NCBI GenBank assembly: GCA_036768485.1
Contig: JAVLUZ010000145.1
Span: 16,020,304-16,084,303 of the forward strand
Direction: 5' to 3'
DNA from: Mermis nigrescens
Lineage: Eukaryota; Nematoda; Enoplea; Mermithida; Mermithidae
Length of the DNA stretch: 64,000 nt
In this document: one piece after another, positions 1-13,008 of the stretch
Layout of the letters: every line of letters starts with the position of its first letter
How positions within the stretch are numbered: position 1 is the stretch's first letter
The notes under the pieces: model-generated
The model's database searches: none
Told to the model about the DNA's origin: nothing
Seen by the model: only the letters and a program-made list of their open reading frames with translations
Program-made: the position numbers and the translations under genes

Positions 1-50
1 TTGAGACCATAGGTAGACTTAAGGAGATCGGGAATTCGGGAAAGTTGGAC

Positions 51-618
51 CAGACATGCACATGGGTGGTTTGGAGGATAAGTGGGCAGCAAGAAAATTT
101 TGAGGAAGGAGGGGGTGCGAAGTTTTTCAAAGGTCAAAAAATGGCCTTAAAAATGGTGGTATGGCGAAAAAAACACCATTTTTCAATGTTTCTCATCGAG
201 CACTATCCATTAACATCAAAAAATTTCGAAAAAACAAAAAAAATTTCTAAAATTGATTTCTGGGGGAGGGGGTTATTTTGATTTCTAGGGTGGGAGTATT
301 TTGGTTTCTCGGAGGGTGGGAGTGCATATCCCCAAACCCCATTCCCTCCTTACGCCCAGGTGTGGTTTGGAGTCTACCCCTCAGAATGGAAAGATAAGAA
401 ATTTTGTGGAAAAATAGAGACAAAGTAAAGACCAGAAATTGATGAAAATCCACAACTTTTCATAAAAAACGCTGAAATTGACCAGAAACTGTGGAATAAC
501 ATAGTTTTACAGTTTTTTATCATTTACGTTAAATTTTGATGTCATTTTGGCACAAAAAGCTATATAACTGATTGTCCCCAAAGACCGACCCCCAGATCGA
601 CCATGCCCTGCAACCATG
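51..618 (+). mobile_element. Family F element, interrupted by an A element
   Basis: The 5' piece CATGCACATGGGTGG (from about 51-55) resumes after the A insertion at 365. The body carries AAATAGAGACAAAGTAAAG and GTCATTTTGGCACAAAAA, the features shared by other F copies, and it ends near CAACCATG at 618. Outer ends are approximate; no clear outer target duplication. Confidence 0.6.
77..364 (+). mobile_element. Family A hAT-like MITE, copy A1
   Basis: Flanked by a perfect 8-bp duplication GTTTGGAG (69-76 and 365-372). It starts GATAAGTGGGCAGC and ends GCCCAGGTGTG. The internal hairpin AAATGGTG/CACCATTT and the core TTTCTCATCGAGCACTATCC are present. Nested inside an F element. Confidence 0.85.
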
Positions 619-3086
619 CTGTTAACCTCAGAATCAAAGGAAGGATGAATGTAATTTACAATGGTATATGAAAAAGTGAAATCGATTATACATTTTCAGA
701 TCTTAGCGCAAAGAGCTTAGCAACAACTTGCTATGCTTCTTGAAACTTTTTCGTAAAAGGAGTTCGATCCAGTTTTTATAGTTTTCATGTTACGATTTTA
801 ATCATTAATAGAGTTCAGTTAAATAACTTGTTCAACGAGTAAAATTGTAATGATACGAAAATAAAAAAGAGGTACATCCGTACTGAAAATTATCAGTTAT
901 TATATATAGACATTGCTATAGAATTTATACGTGCTCGGCGCAGGCTGTGTCTAGGAAAGTGAGGCAATTAACTTATTATAATCAAAATTGGACTGGAATT
1001 CCAACGTAAATTTTCTCTTTCGCTAGGATCGTCAAAACCAGCAATGGTGCTCATAGATGAGTGGGGTATGGGCTGTAAACCTAAGAATCTGAATTCCTGA
1101 TATCTCTAGACTCCAGAATGAAATTTTTAGCGCTTTTCTTCGCGATTTCGCCCAGTGAGACGTCCTAATTGATTATAGCTCATATATATTGCGCTCCATA
1201 AGTTTTTGTGCGTATGAATGTGATTTATAACGCTTGTCTTATCGGCATTTTTGCTAAGGCTATGTTGTTAAGTTGCTGATGAGGAGATACATTAAGAATC
1301 TAAGCAAAATACAGGAGGAAAAAACGGAATTCAAACTATATAATTTACCTTTACCTTAATTACTCAAATGTGACTGTTATTGACTCGCGTTTTGCTGCCA
1401 ATTTAACCAATGACGCATAATTTTTTATCCTAATTGCTTCATGTGAAAATACACATCCCACGCATGAAAATGTTTTTCAAATGTTTAGATCCAAAGGATC
1501 TGAGAAACTGCTCGCGGAAGACGTTCCTTGTTTCATATTAAGAAATGTCTTCTTTTTTCATTAGTTTTGAACGGTATTAGTCAAGTATTCTGGCCTGCTT
1601 TTTAAACAACATGGTAGAAACCATTTTTTTTATTTTGAAATTCTTTTGGCCTCTCAATCTTACCTTGTCCATATATTGATCATTATTGTTTGCTTACCCT
1701 TTAAAGGCAAAATCGCAGGATTTGCATTCATTTCTACTGTATTCTTCTTCAAAGTTCTAGCCGCCTAAATTGGCAAAATCGTTGTTGAGACATGATCGAT
1801 TAGAGAGTTTTGTGCAAAAACAATTCTATTAGAAAAGTAATAAATATACAAATTTAATTTGTTTAATTTGACATATAATAATCACGTCTAAAATTCATAG
1901 TTTGATTAATGGATAGGTCGACCATGCCTGCAAAAACTTATTGCTAGAGCATTTTATAGGAAGAAAAAACTAATTTAATATGATAAGTCATCGGAACAGA
2001 AAAAAAGGCAAAATGAACAAATCAAAAAATAAATAAACACATAAAATTATTGATAAAATCTAGGGCAAATAAATTTGCAGAATAGAAAAGATAGGATAAA
2101 TTAATAAATAAAATAAAATAAATAGTCGAAGAGAAATATTAATCTAAAGAAAACAGAAAAGATGCAAAAAATGAAAAAGCATATCTAGAAAAGAATCGTA
2201 TTGATCAATTACAAGTATGTGAGACGCGTTAGAGTTTGAGCAAAATTTATAAAATCACGTTTTCTCGGGCGCTTGAGGTTTTATTTCTCCCTAGGCTAAT
2301 GACCTGCCAGTCCCACGAGAAAATGGCAGCTGACACCCAGAAATGTTGATTTTTTCGAAAAAATATCTTTTTAAGTAAATATATTGCTTAATTTACTCAA
2401 ATACATGTTATTGATCTTTTAGATTTCAGATTCTAGAACGAACAAAGACCTTAAACATCAAAACAGTGCTTGTGACGTGTACCACGGTTTTTAAGCCCAA
2501 AAATAAAATTTTTAATACTTTTTTTGGGGCTGACTCCCCCTCCCTCTGACGCCTTCTCTTCTCCACGGTACATGCTTGATATGAAGCCTATAATCTAGTT
2601 GCTGTTTATTCATGATCGTTGCGTGAATTTTAAGAAAATATAAATGAAACGAATGAATGAAATGAATCACACCAAATACATGTGAATACAAGAAATATAT
2701 ATGTCTAAATCTGATTCATATCGCTTAATTTTGTGCAAATACATAGGCATTATAATCGAAGTGCTAAAATTTTCAATAATGACAAAATGTCTGTATATAA
2801 AAACTTTTATTATTTTTTTTAATTCTTTCAAAATCCTCTATTATTGCGTCTAATATTTTTCAAAAGTTGGAAGATACGCAAATGCTGATCGACTACAGGA
2901 GAATCGTACATGAGATTTCATTTATCATAGAAGATTTTGGGTAATTATTCTTATGCTTAGGAATAAAATATAATATTAAGAAATTTAAACAAATTTTTTA
3001 TGTGTGCATTCTTAACCGACGAACGTTTAAACACTTTGTTATAGTCGTAAACACATGGGCGGGAGGAGGTCTGGGGATCTGAAAAA
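619..3086. other. AT-rich spacer, no gene seen
   Basis: No open frame with gene-like composition, and no repeat family recognised. Long A/T-rich runs at 1950-2170 are low in complexity. Confidence 0.6.
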
Positions 3087-3378
3087 GACATGCACATGTA
3101 GGATTTAGGTTTTAGACCCCCTTCCTTACCGAATAGAATAATGGAAAATTTTGTGCGAAAAAATGAGCGACAAAATGAAGTCCAAAAATAGATGAAATTT
3201 GAAAATTCCTTTTCAAAATTGCTTCAAATTTACCATAAACTGTGTAATAACGTAGTTTTATAGCTTTATAAACGCTTATACCAATTTACCAGGTCATCTT
3301 GGCCCAAGAACGCTTTATTTTCGACCCTCCTCAGATGGGCTGACTCCACCCTAGATCGGTCATGCCTGTGCATCTATG
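3087..3378 (+). mobile_element. Family F element
   Basis: Starts ACATGCACATGTAGG and ends GTGCATCTATG, with the F body GAGCGACAAAATGAAG and CAGGTCATCTTGGCCC. An E-type fragment follows immediately. Boundaries are approximate. Confidence 0.55.
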
Positions 3379-3513
3379 GTTGAAGCCCCGCAATCCGGCG
3401 ACCCCTCCCCCTAAAAAAATCGATAGACCCTATCAGAATTTAATTTTTGGTGCTATTTTTGGTAATTTTGCCCCATCGTACCCTCTCTAGAATTTGGTTG
3501 CTGCCCATGTGAA
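3379..3513 (-). mobile_element. Family E element (short, related to A)
   Basis: It carries the E-type series AAAATCGATAGACC, GTGCTATTTTTGGTAATTTTG and TTGCTGCCCATGTG. The same blocks recur at 12855, 43814, 61747 and 63628. No target duplication resolved. Confidence 0.45.
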
Positions 3514-4998
3514 AGTCGTTTGTTGTCTCGTAAGGTGATCAAAAGGAAGGCTTAATTCATGTATCATCATGATAGCCTTTTGCATTATTCAGCAAGGCCC
3601 GGTTGCTATACCTCGCGACCAGGCAATTGGATCAACATAAACAATTTAATATTTTAAGCTGAATCAACATTGAAGCTTTATATCGCTATACTAAAATTTT
3701 TATGGCAACAAATTACACATAAAAATTTTATGTTGATTCTACAGATTATTTTTTTTACATTGAGCACTCGAACTTAAGCTCGAGCTGAACTGGGCTTGGA
3801 CTAAAGCTCGAGCTGAAGCACTAAATCAGATCAAATTAACTAGGTGACATATGAAGAATACTGTAACCTGTGATAGCACATGATGTATGAGTGTGTTTGT
3901 GAATGTGTGCAACGTATACCTAAATGTGGAATATTTGATGTGCATATGCTCATGCATACATTTCATAAGCAAGTCAAATGTGTACCTATTTAAAAGCATA
4001 ACAGTTTATACCGTCAGTCATAATTTTGATTGAATATCTTAAATTTTGAATTTAACCTTCCGTTTAACATCATGTTTTTGCAGTCGAAGTGCACCATCAT
4101 GGCAAAAACCAGTGCATATTGAGCTATGCCTTCTTAACATTCTCTGACAGCTATTACCTTCCTTTAGTGTAATTTTCATGCTCTTTCTGAATATATATGT
4201 TATTTTCTGTGAAAATTATTTTTGAAAGAGGTATAATTAAAAAAAAACTATCACAATGCATAAGAATGGGCACCTGTTGGACATTATGCAAAAACAAGAA
4301 AAAGTAGATTTCTGTTGTCTTAAACATATCCAGAGGATGCATTTAAAGAGCTGGAAAGTAATAAACCACTGAATTTTCATATTAGAACCTTATTTTCCCA
4401 TCTCGAGTTTTTGTGGCATTGCTGTAAATAGGCCAAAAAATGCCTATTTCTTACTACTCTATAACTCCTCTTCGAGCTAAACCATGAAAAACGATGTAAC
4501 TGAAGCAAAACTTGGCTACACAAAGTTTTGGACACATGGATTAGGTAGAAAAGAAACAAATGTCACGAAATTGATTCATTATGCCTCCGGCGTAGGACAT
4601 GGTAAACGGGGTATTAAATTAATTTCATTTTTTATTTTAAATTTTTACTAATTTTGATCTTAATTTTTAGTTTTAAGAATCTTATTCATGTCACAGTGTT
4701 CTGCATTCTTTTTTTCAAGAAAAGTAATCAAACTGCTTGTACTTAAAATATAATTTGCTTTTTATTTATTATTTTTGCAGAAATTTTTAATAATTTTTTG
4801 TGTAGTCTTACAAAGCTGAAATCTCTCAAGATTATTTTACTCATTTCAAACGTCGTTTTGACAAACATTTTCAGATTGAAATACGTTTCAGAGTCGCCAA
4901 ATACAGATAGAGTTCGAGATTAAGCCTGATGGGTAGTAGGTCTAGCTTTAAGACAGCGCTGATCGCAACATCTAGCTCAATCACGGAACGAAAATAAT

Positions 4999-5166
4999 AT
5001 TGCAACCCGCTTAAGCTTAAGCTCGAGCTTAAGCTTGAGCTTATCCCGACGTCGCGATCAACTGAGTTCGAGCTTAAGTCCGAGGCAATGCAACGGATGA
5101 TTACGAGGTCGCTTAAAAAAAGTTCGACTTGATAGCGAACTCGAGCTTAAGCTTAAGTATTGCAAC
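4999..5166. repeat. Small palindromic element rich in AGCTTAAGCTCGAG
   Basis: The left end ATTGCAACCCGCTTAAGC and the right end GCTTAAGTATTGCAA are inverted copies about 110 bp apart, with overlapping AAGCTTAAGCTCGAGCTT runs inside. Related fragments occur at 3594-3640 and 3768-3830. It would form a strong hairpin; MITE-like, family unknown. Confidence 0.5.
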
Positions 5167-5262
5167 CGGCCTTAAAATTTCTAATCTTCCTGAATGATCA
5201 TTAAATCATAAAACGAAATTAAAATCAAGTGAAATTAAATTATATTAAATTTGAATTATTAC

Positions 5263-5853
5263 CGTCTTTCCTACTCCACAGCGCCCAACATCAGCATCCA
5301 TGGCGCGTAGTGAAGAATGAGCAGCCGTTGGACTTGTTACAAGATTACTGTGCGAGTACCGCTTGCAACTTTGTATTTCTGTCACTGGACTGCTCCTTTT
5401 ATTGCATTCCATTGTTTTCGTGCTGATGCAACAATCAGGCGAAAAATTTCCTGTTGTCGCAATTTCCGCAATGCTGACCTTCGATTCCGTCAGCCTATCT
5501 GATTCACAAGTTGCCCCATCTTCCTTCTTAAACGACGCAATTCTTTTTATTCTTTTATTACTGTGGCCGAAATCTTTCGACGCGCCTTGATCCAAATCGC
5601 TACTTATACGGTTCGTTTCCTCAGCCACTGGCTCGTCTTGTTGGTTTTTGGGCAAAGAAGGCATCATTTTTCGCCCTTGTGATAGTTTCATTCGGCTGGC
5701 CGGTTTTCCACTTATTGTCACTGCTGTTGTAAAAGCGAATGTGGAGATGAAATTTTCGCATCCGCTGCTGATTCTTTTTTTACAGATCGTAGATCCGGCT
5801 TGATTTAATACTGCTGATAAGAAAGGGAAAGTTTCGATTCTATCCGTGACGAC
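5263..5853 (-). CDS. Candidate internal exon of an unrecognised gene
   Basis: Read on the minus strand, an open frame of 197 codons starts directly after an acceptor-like ATATAG (ending at 5854) and reaches a GTAATA donor after 5263, phase 0 at both ends. In-frame ATGs occur internally, the first at about 5691. The product is hydrophilic and rich in Ser, Lys and Thr, with KRIKRIASFKKEDG as a basic patch, so it looks disordered. The last residues before the donor read GRCGVGKT, which fits the Walker A pattern, but the preceding stretch lacks the hydrophobic strand normal for a P-loop, so the match may be chance. No neighbouring exon could be identified on either side. Local base composition is richer in GC than the flanks, which supports real coding sequence. 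Function unknown. Confidence 0.4.
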
Positions 5854-6413
5854 CTATATTGACAGTAACTTAATCGCTATACTGTATATTGAAAATCCTT
5901 TAATTCGTGAATGAGCACTACGCAAGTCTTAATGCAGTAATTTCTTATTTACTGCCGAAATATTCTAGACCACGTGGTATTATAAAAACTCTCTACAGTA
6001 AGAAAAATATGTTTCGCTATTCAGATCATGTCTACTGAACAAAGCATCGATTTGTCGATGGCAGTCAAAAAATGTAAAAAACACAAAAAAGTAAGGTAGA
6101 AAACGGTCAAGGAAGGCGCGTGAATTAATTGCTGACTTCGTAAAATTTGCACAACGCTGCTTTAGTCGAAGGTAGCTTGATATTATCAATTAAATCATAA
6201 TCTGCAAAGATGTCATAATTTTTTCAACAAAAAAGATCTTTGATGAGTCAATGAAAAGTTTTTTTCTGAAATAAGACAAAAGGCCAGATTAGTACAGTAA
6301 TCGTAGGCTAATGATCTAAATTTAATACATTTTTTTGCCCTGATCGACGGATTTCACTAAATTAAATCATCTTTAGTTCGATAAATTTATTTATGAACTC
6401 CAGTATTTTACCT

Positions 6414-6440
6414 CCTATATATATATATATATATATATAT
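6414..6440. repeat. (TA)n microsatellite
   Basis: Uninterrupted TA dinucleotides in a unique spacer. Confidence 0.95.
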
Positions 6441-6909
6441 CGCACAGCAACAGACTTGTTCTACGAGCTAGCTAGAAACAACTCAAAGGCGCAAACAAAA
6501 TTATGGGATACAATGGGGCAGAACGTTCAAAAAAAGCATAAGATATAATTCTGGGGACTATCAATTTCAGTCGTAGTCTCGATTTTCGATGAAATCTTCC
6601 CAAAGTGCCCCTTGGGCTTTGTCCCTCGCGCTTCTGAACCCTCTTTTGAATTTCTACGTGAAAAGCATTAGAACATATGTATGTTATGCAGAGAGTTCTA
6701 AGTGAATTTTTCGCTCCAAAAATATCATTCTTTAACCACTCGCAGCATTTTTATATTTTTTTAAATTTTGCATGTTTTTATGTTTCAGAGGAGCATCATT
6801 GAGACCGACTAAAAATTGTGTTGTAAACGTTCTGCGGGACTAAGCCAATCAGAACGGCGGGAGTTAGCTCATCCTACATGTGATAGATGATAGCATCGAT
6901 ACACACCAA

Positions 6910-7287
6910 CATGGGCGTAGGCAGGGGGGGGGCGGGAGCGCCCCCCATTTAGCCTAAGAATAATTTTAAAAAGGTGAGGAAATGCATGAAACTTGGCATC
7001 ATTTTATCGAATAATCTCAAAATTGTCAGCGCTTCTGCGCCGTAAAATCATTATTTCAGTTAATTTAGGCCCAAGCGCGGCCAAAAAACGTCATTTTTTA
7101 TAGATTATTAAGAGAAAGTAAAATTTTTTTGAAACGTCTGAATTTTATGAACTTAATGGATAGAGCATGTTCGCAAACGTCAGAAAATGCACTTTATTTG
7201 GCGCCCCGGCGAATATATTCCTGAATATAGGGTCACCAATTTCGGACCGCCCACCCCCTTCCTTAAAAAAATCCTGCCTACGCCCTG
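6910..7287 (+). mobile_element. Family C hAT-like MITE, copy C1
   Basis: Ends CATGGGCGTAGGCAGG and CCTGCCTACGCCCTG form a 13-bp terminal inverted repeat. Flanks CACACCAA (6902-6909) and CACACAAA (7288-7295) are an 8-bp duplication with one mismatch. Contains the block GCCCAAGCGCGGCCAAAAAA and a degenerate GGCGC hairpin. Confidence 0.85.
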
Positions 7288-7984
7288 CACACAAAGTAAT
7301 ACGACTACAGTCTCCATCACTGCTTACTAAAATACTTGGTTAGGCACCTATTTTGGGTTTTCGTGCTTCGTCAATTCCTTTTTCAAATTTGTTTGGTTTG
7401 TGTTGCTTTCGCCGTGAATTAATCAACATCGCATCTCTAAACGAAAGCAACAAAAAATATTCACTCTTTTTATTTAAACCCGCTTCACCATGTAACCCTA
7501 GCAGACCGCATATTGTCTACCATTTCCATCTCAGTTTTGCAAAATACGTTAAAAAATAAATTTACAAATATGTCACAATTTAGACATTGTCGCAGAGATT
7601 ACAAAGAATAAAGTGACGTCATAAACATACCTACTCGAAAAAAGCTATAATTATATCGGTGTAGTTAAATTCAAAAACTTTTAATGCTCATAAAAATTCC
7701 GAAAAATTGATAGTAGGGGCGAAAAACTCATTTTCTGATATTTTATATTAAGCCCTTTCTAATTTAAAAACTGAAAATTCAATTTTATCGGGGTATGAAA
7801 TCTAAAGGCAAAAGTTCTTTAGATTTTTGTGTCCATTCCGGCTTCTTCTCTCTCTCTCTTGTGTGCAAATAACTTGTCATAAGACAGGCCTGAGTGAAGA
7901 GAGCTTCGATGGAGGTGAAATGGCCTTACGAGTTGACGTATAAATCTTCGAAGCTAGAAAAATATCTTTATTGGCTGTGATACT

Positions 7985-8240
7985 CACACCTGGGCGTGGG
8001 GGTTTAGGGGGTATGCACCCCCCAGAAACCAAAATACCCCTCCAGAAATCAAAATACCCCCAGAATTCAATTTCTAAAATTTTTTTCGTTTTTTTCGCAA
8101 TTTTTTGACGCCAATAGATAGAGCTTGATGAGAAACGTCGAAAAATGGTGTTTTATGGTCATACCACCATTTTAGGGCCATTTTTTGACCCTCAAAAATC
8201 TTGCAACCTCCCCCCAGAATTTTCTTGCTGCCCACGTATG
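7985..8240 (-). mobile_element. Family A hAT-like MITE, copy A2
   Basis: A perfect 8-bp duplication GTGATACT flanks it (7977-7984, 8241-8248). Ends on the + strand are CACACCTGGGCGTGGG and GCCCACGTATG. Confidence 0.9.
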
Positions 8241-8667
8241 GTGATACTGGATTTTAAAACTAAAATAAAGTCTGGCCTTTCCGTTGTTTCTGATCTTTAA
8301 AATTGCCTTTGTATTTTAAACAAATAACTCTTATTTTTGGTTTTGAGTCTAGGCTTGCTACATGACGACATGATGTACTTAACGCTCTGTTATTCACAGT
8401 TGATTCGGCTCTTACACATTTTTTTAAATACGCATGACCAGATTACGTTTAATTTGATAACATGGTAAATAAGACATTAGCGTAAAATTATAGAAATACT
8501 TTCAGCTTTCATCGTGCATTATTAAGTTTTTTACAGGAGAGTTTGACTCGAAATATTCTGAGTATGCTTCCAACACAAAAATTAACGGTCTAATCATAAG
8601 TTAATAGAACATGGGATTGCGTGAAATTTGTAGGTATAAAAGTACATGTTTTCTTATTCGAACCCAG

Positions 8668-8855
8668 TATAGTTTCCCAAGGTTGAAAATTCAGGGGTAA
8701 AAGAAATCCAAAAAAAATTTTAACATCTTCACTGCTTTTGTACCCAAAAATAATTGCAGAAAATGTTTGATAGCTGAAAATCGTCTGACAGTGATTCAAG
8801 TCTCGGACCCTAAGGAAGGGGGTGATACCCCCTCTCACCCCTATGAGAGTGTGTG
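8668..8855 (+). mobile_element. Family G hAT-like MITE, deleted copy G2
   Basis: Flanks GAACCCAG (8660-8667) and GAACACAG (8856-8863) match at 7 of 8 bases. The blocks TATAGTTTCCCAAGG, GTGATTCAAGTCTCGGACCC and GTGTGTG match G1 at 42316-42767, with about 250 bp missing inside. Confidence 0.8.
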
Positions 8856-9202
8856 GAACACAGCTTAGCGAAATGTTTAAAAGAGAAGAGGGTATGTAAT
8901 ATACACGATGGTTATAGGTTATCTGGATCACACATAAATTCGCCTAAATTCTGAGACGGCCCAAAAATTGTCACTATGTATTCTTCAGGGCCACACAGAG
9001 ACATATGGGGACTTCAGTCACCATAATTCACATAAATGCCTTAGTCATACAAAAGAATTTATTTTTGGTAATTTTTCATTTTTTTGCGATTTATTATGTC
9101 AGTTGATAGAAAGAGGAGAACGAGAAAACAGAAAAAAACTGGTTGTTTTTTGCCCTAGCTTGTGTGACCTTTAAAAGGCTCGAGAATTCTATTATCCACG
9201 GA

Positions 9203-9449
9203 CATAGGTGGACGGCACCAAATTCCTGGGGGATGCAAGATTTTTTCAAGGGTCAACAAATGGCCTCAAAAATGGTGGTATGGCGAATCAAACACCATTT
9301 CAACGTTTCTCATCGAGCACTATCCATTGGCATCAAAAAATTACTAATAAACAAAACAAAATTTCAAAAATTGAATAGTGGGGTGGGGGAATTTTGGTTT
9401 CTGGGGGTAGGAAGCATGCCCCCCAAACTCCCCCACGCCCAAGTGTATG
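9203..9449 (+). mobile_element. Family A hAT-like MITE, copy A3
   Basis: Starts CATAGGTGGACGGCACC, with flanks TCCACGGA (9195-9202) and TCCACGAG (9450-9457). Internal hairpin and core TTTCTCATCGAGCACTATCC present. Confidence 0.8.
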
Positions 9450-11413
9450 TCCACGAGTCATGGACCCAGCCCACGTACACTCAAAACCCTGATGACACAT
9501 AGCAGACTTGGCTAAATAGATACAAAGTGGTATTTCCTTATTAACACAGAAGATTTCTCCTCCTTTCGTAACGTTGGAAAAATGTCTTGCATCAGAATTT
9601 TAGTCTTATCTCAGTTGGTTTTAGTGTTTTTTGTATACGGTCCTGCACGGACCGAATGTGTTTTTCAAAATTTTTTGAGTACGTTCTCTACATGTTAATT
9701 TCAAGGCACACATACCGTGTAATAAAAATGCTTTGTTACCTATGATAATTAAATAATCCGAGAAAAAAGTGAGAAAATTATTATTGTAAGAAACGTCAAA
9801 GCAATGTTTTTTGAGAGACGAACAACTTTTTCGAATTCACTTCCGGCTCTTAAATATCTCTATCATGAATCTACCCTTCTCGCAGAATGATTTTTAATTT
9901 TTGAAAAATGCCGCTTCCAAGCTTTTAGCAATAAAACTACAAAAATTTGTCAATATGGCACGAAGCACCAAAAAACCTTATGTATATTTAACTAATTTAA
10001 AGTGGAATACACTTCTTTTTATCGATCAGAAAACTAAAATTGATATAAGGCGCCGGAAATTTGGTCATTTTCAATGTATTAAACTCAACATCTGAAGACT
10101 AACAAAACAAAAAATGTATAATTTTTACAAAAAATTTCGACTATTTGCCATAAATTTAAGTTTTAGTAGACAAACGCTGCAAATTACTAAATTTGATAAA
10201 GTAATGCTATTATTTGGCTGCCTCAGAATATAGAGCTAGAGCTGGACGTGTTAAGGGAAAAATAATAAAGTACGCGACGTAGAGCATGAGAAAATATTGA
10301 CAAAAATTATGGAGATAAAAAAATATTAAGAATTATTTAAATAAATTCCTAAGATTTGCCAAAAGTGATTAAAATAAAACGCAAAAACAAAGATTAAAAC
10401 AACTTGCGCAAAACATTCTCTAAGCGCATAAAGACCGTCTTTAAGAGCCTTTAAGCATTCAGTTATCGCCGAATAAATACAATAGACCGTGGATGAAAGT
10501 AGAAAAAAAATTTGAAGAGAAAAGAAAGAACCGATGATTTATGAGAAAAATAAGAATCGTTATTGTTAGACATGTCAAAGTAATCTTGTTTGAGAGACCA
10601 TAAACTTTTCAATTTAAATCCGCTCTAAAATATCTCCTGCATAAATTTGCTTCGACTATTTATAGGTATCATTTCTTGCAGAATAATTCTTGATCTTTGA
10701 AAATGGCTTTAAGCCTCATTTCCTTCCAGAATTTCTAATTGCAAAAAATTAATAAAATTGTGTATTTTATGCATTTCGCTTTAAAGTATAAAATTTCTGA
10801 GACATGGCGTCGACATTTCAGTTTCGAACGCTTTTCCACGTAATTTGAAGATTTTTTATCAGCACGGTCTAAAAAACCTTATTTTTTTCGCTTAGAGTAA
10901 ATAAAAAGAGTCTGTGCTCTATCCTATTTACTACCACTGCTATATTATACACTGCAGGAAAATTTCTGGAAGCTGCTAATTCGCTTGATTTCAAGGTATG
11001 CAAGAGTTGGTCAAATCCTTCGGAAATAGAATAGACTTTTTTAAATTGATTCTTGATGAATATTAAATTTAAGAGAATGGATCCTGATTTTAATCTCGAC
11101 GAGAAAACATCCAATTTCTTCAGCGGAATCCCATCGATATTTGCACATTTTTAGTCATTGTTGTCACTTATATATTTCGACATCATTAAATTCATGCGCG
11201 AGTGAGCTACGAGTAGACATTACCTTGAGAGGTCCAGGGTTCTGGCTAGACCCGAATGACGGATCTCCAAAAAATCAGTAGTCTTTCGGCAGAATTATAT
11301 TTTTTGTGCCATTTTTAGCAATTTTTGAATTTTATTGAATTCTTGGTGCAATTTTTGGCATACGGCTCCATCGGATCCCCAGAATTAGGCCGCTTTCTTT
11401 ATACGGTCACGAG

Positions 11414-11713
11414 CATAGGTGCACAGCATGGTCGCTCGGGGCGGGGAGAGGGGGGTCAGCCGCTCTGGAATGGCGTCAAAAATTTAGCTTTTTTTGGGCC
11501 AAAATGACCTCAGAAACTTGTATAAGCGCTAATATAACGTTAAAGTTACAGAGTTCTGGTTAATCTAAAGCACTTTTGAAGAAAATTTTCATTTTTCATC
11601 TTGTTTTGGCCTCCAATTTGCCTCGTTTTCCTCTAGAAAATTGTCCATTTTTCCGTTCTGGGAGGGTCAGGACTCAGGACCCCAAAACCCTCCTCCATTT
11701 ACGTGCATGGATG
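11414..11713 (-). mobile_element. Family F element with target duplication
   Basis: Ends are CATAGGTGCACAGCATGG and ACGTGCATGGATG on the + strand. Flanks GTCACGAG (11406-11413) and GTCATGGG (11714-11721) match at 6 of 8, suggesting that F is also hAT-type. An A element follows directly, reusing the same target. Confidence 0.65.
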
Positions 11714-11721
11714 GTCATGGG

Positions 11722-11985
11722 CATAGGTGGGCAGCACTAAAATTCTGCGGGGAGGAGGGGGGAGTAAAAAAATGTTAAAAGGTAAAAAAAGGTCTTAAAA
11801 GTGGTCGTATGGCTAAAAAAACCATTTTTCGACGTTTCTCATCGAGCACTATCCAATAGCATCAAAAAATCGCTAAAAAAGCAAAAAAATTTCAAAATTT
11901 GAATTATGGAGGTATTTAGATTTCTGGGGGTAATTCAACTTCTGGGGGGTGCACACCCCCACCCCTCTCCCCACGCCCACGTGTG
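11722..11985 (+). mobile_element. Family A hAT-like MITE, copy A4
   Basis: Flanked by GTCATGGG (11714-11721) and GTCATGAG (11986-11993). Starts CATAGGTGGGCAGCA and ends GCCCACGTGTG. Confidence 0.85.
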
Positions 11986-12854
11986 GTCATGAGTATGCAA
12001 GAGCAGCTTCGAAATTCTGAGTCTGGGACAAAATAGAGATGAGGAAGGTCAACGAGCAACCCAAAATCGTTCATTAAGCAAGAACTTCATTCGGGGTTCC
12101 TCTTATTGAAGCATAAAAAAATCGCTAAAAAACGAAAATATTTTTTAAAAAATTCTATAAAACACTAGGAGATTCATTTTCTAATAGTCCATGCGAGATC
12201 TGTATCATATATGGGATTGAAAGACCAGGAATTGTCCTCCAAAATTTTTCTAGAGCGTTCAACAAGAACCTATTTAGGTTTTTCACATACGTCTACGCTA
12301 ATATTTAATAACTTTCGGCGCCCTGCGCCATTAGTCTAGTCAAAATATGTAGCTATCTAATATGTATTTTTTCCGGATAAATTAGGTAATAAATTTATTA
12401 TTTCTTATAAAAGAAAAACTTGATTAGGTAATAAATTTATTATTCCTTATGAAAGAAATTGTGCAGAATTGAATTCAAAACGATAAAAGCGTCGAGAATT
12501 TGTTGCACTACCGTCAAACACAAGTTCTAAATCGAGCCTACGGGAATAAAAATACAAATTATAACGTGTACAGTTCTTGCATTGTATATTCTCGAAAAGA
12601 CTGCGAAATTGTGTGTTAAAAGAGTCAATCGCTGAATCGGGCAAATCACGGAAACTTTATATTCTATGACTATAATAATGGTATTTGGGCTCTTTATAAT
12701 TTTATCGCTTAAAATTGCGAATAAACGCATTATACACATTTCGAAATATTTTGGCTGTTTCCTACTCCACAATTAAATTATATGCACGGATTTTTTTGAC
12801 CGCACCCTGATAAATCAATCCATCATCATAATTTGTTTTTAATTAATTCATAGG

Positions 12855-13008
12855 CATAAATGGGCAGCAACCGAATTCAGGGGATTCAAATCGCCAAAAC
12901 TGTTACTGAAAATAGAATTCTGGAGGTCAATAGTAATTTGCGGGGAGTATTTCAATTTCAGAGAGGAGGAGGGGTGCAATTCCGACCAGCCCCCCTCGCC
13001 TATTTGTG
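12855..13008 (+). mobile_element. Family E element
   Basis: Begins CATAAATGGGCAGCAACC and ends CGCCTATTTGTG. Carries GTTACTGAAAATAGAATTCT, a block shared with 27089 and 43890. Ends resemble A, but the body differs. Confidence 0.5.

Noticed and set aside
5245..5721. Start of the minus-strand frame at 5721
   Set aside because: The codon there is GTG, unlikely as a eukaryotic start; the open frame continues to an acceptor-like site at 5854.
9143..9502. 119-codon + frame
   Set aside because: Lies largely in element A3; similar frames occur in other A copies (17755, 45, 58688) without conserved protein sequence, so they reflect the repeat.
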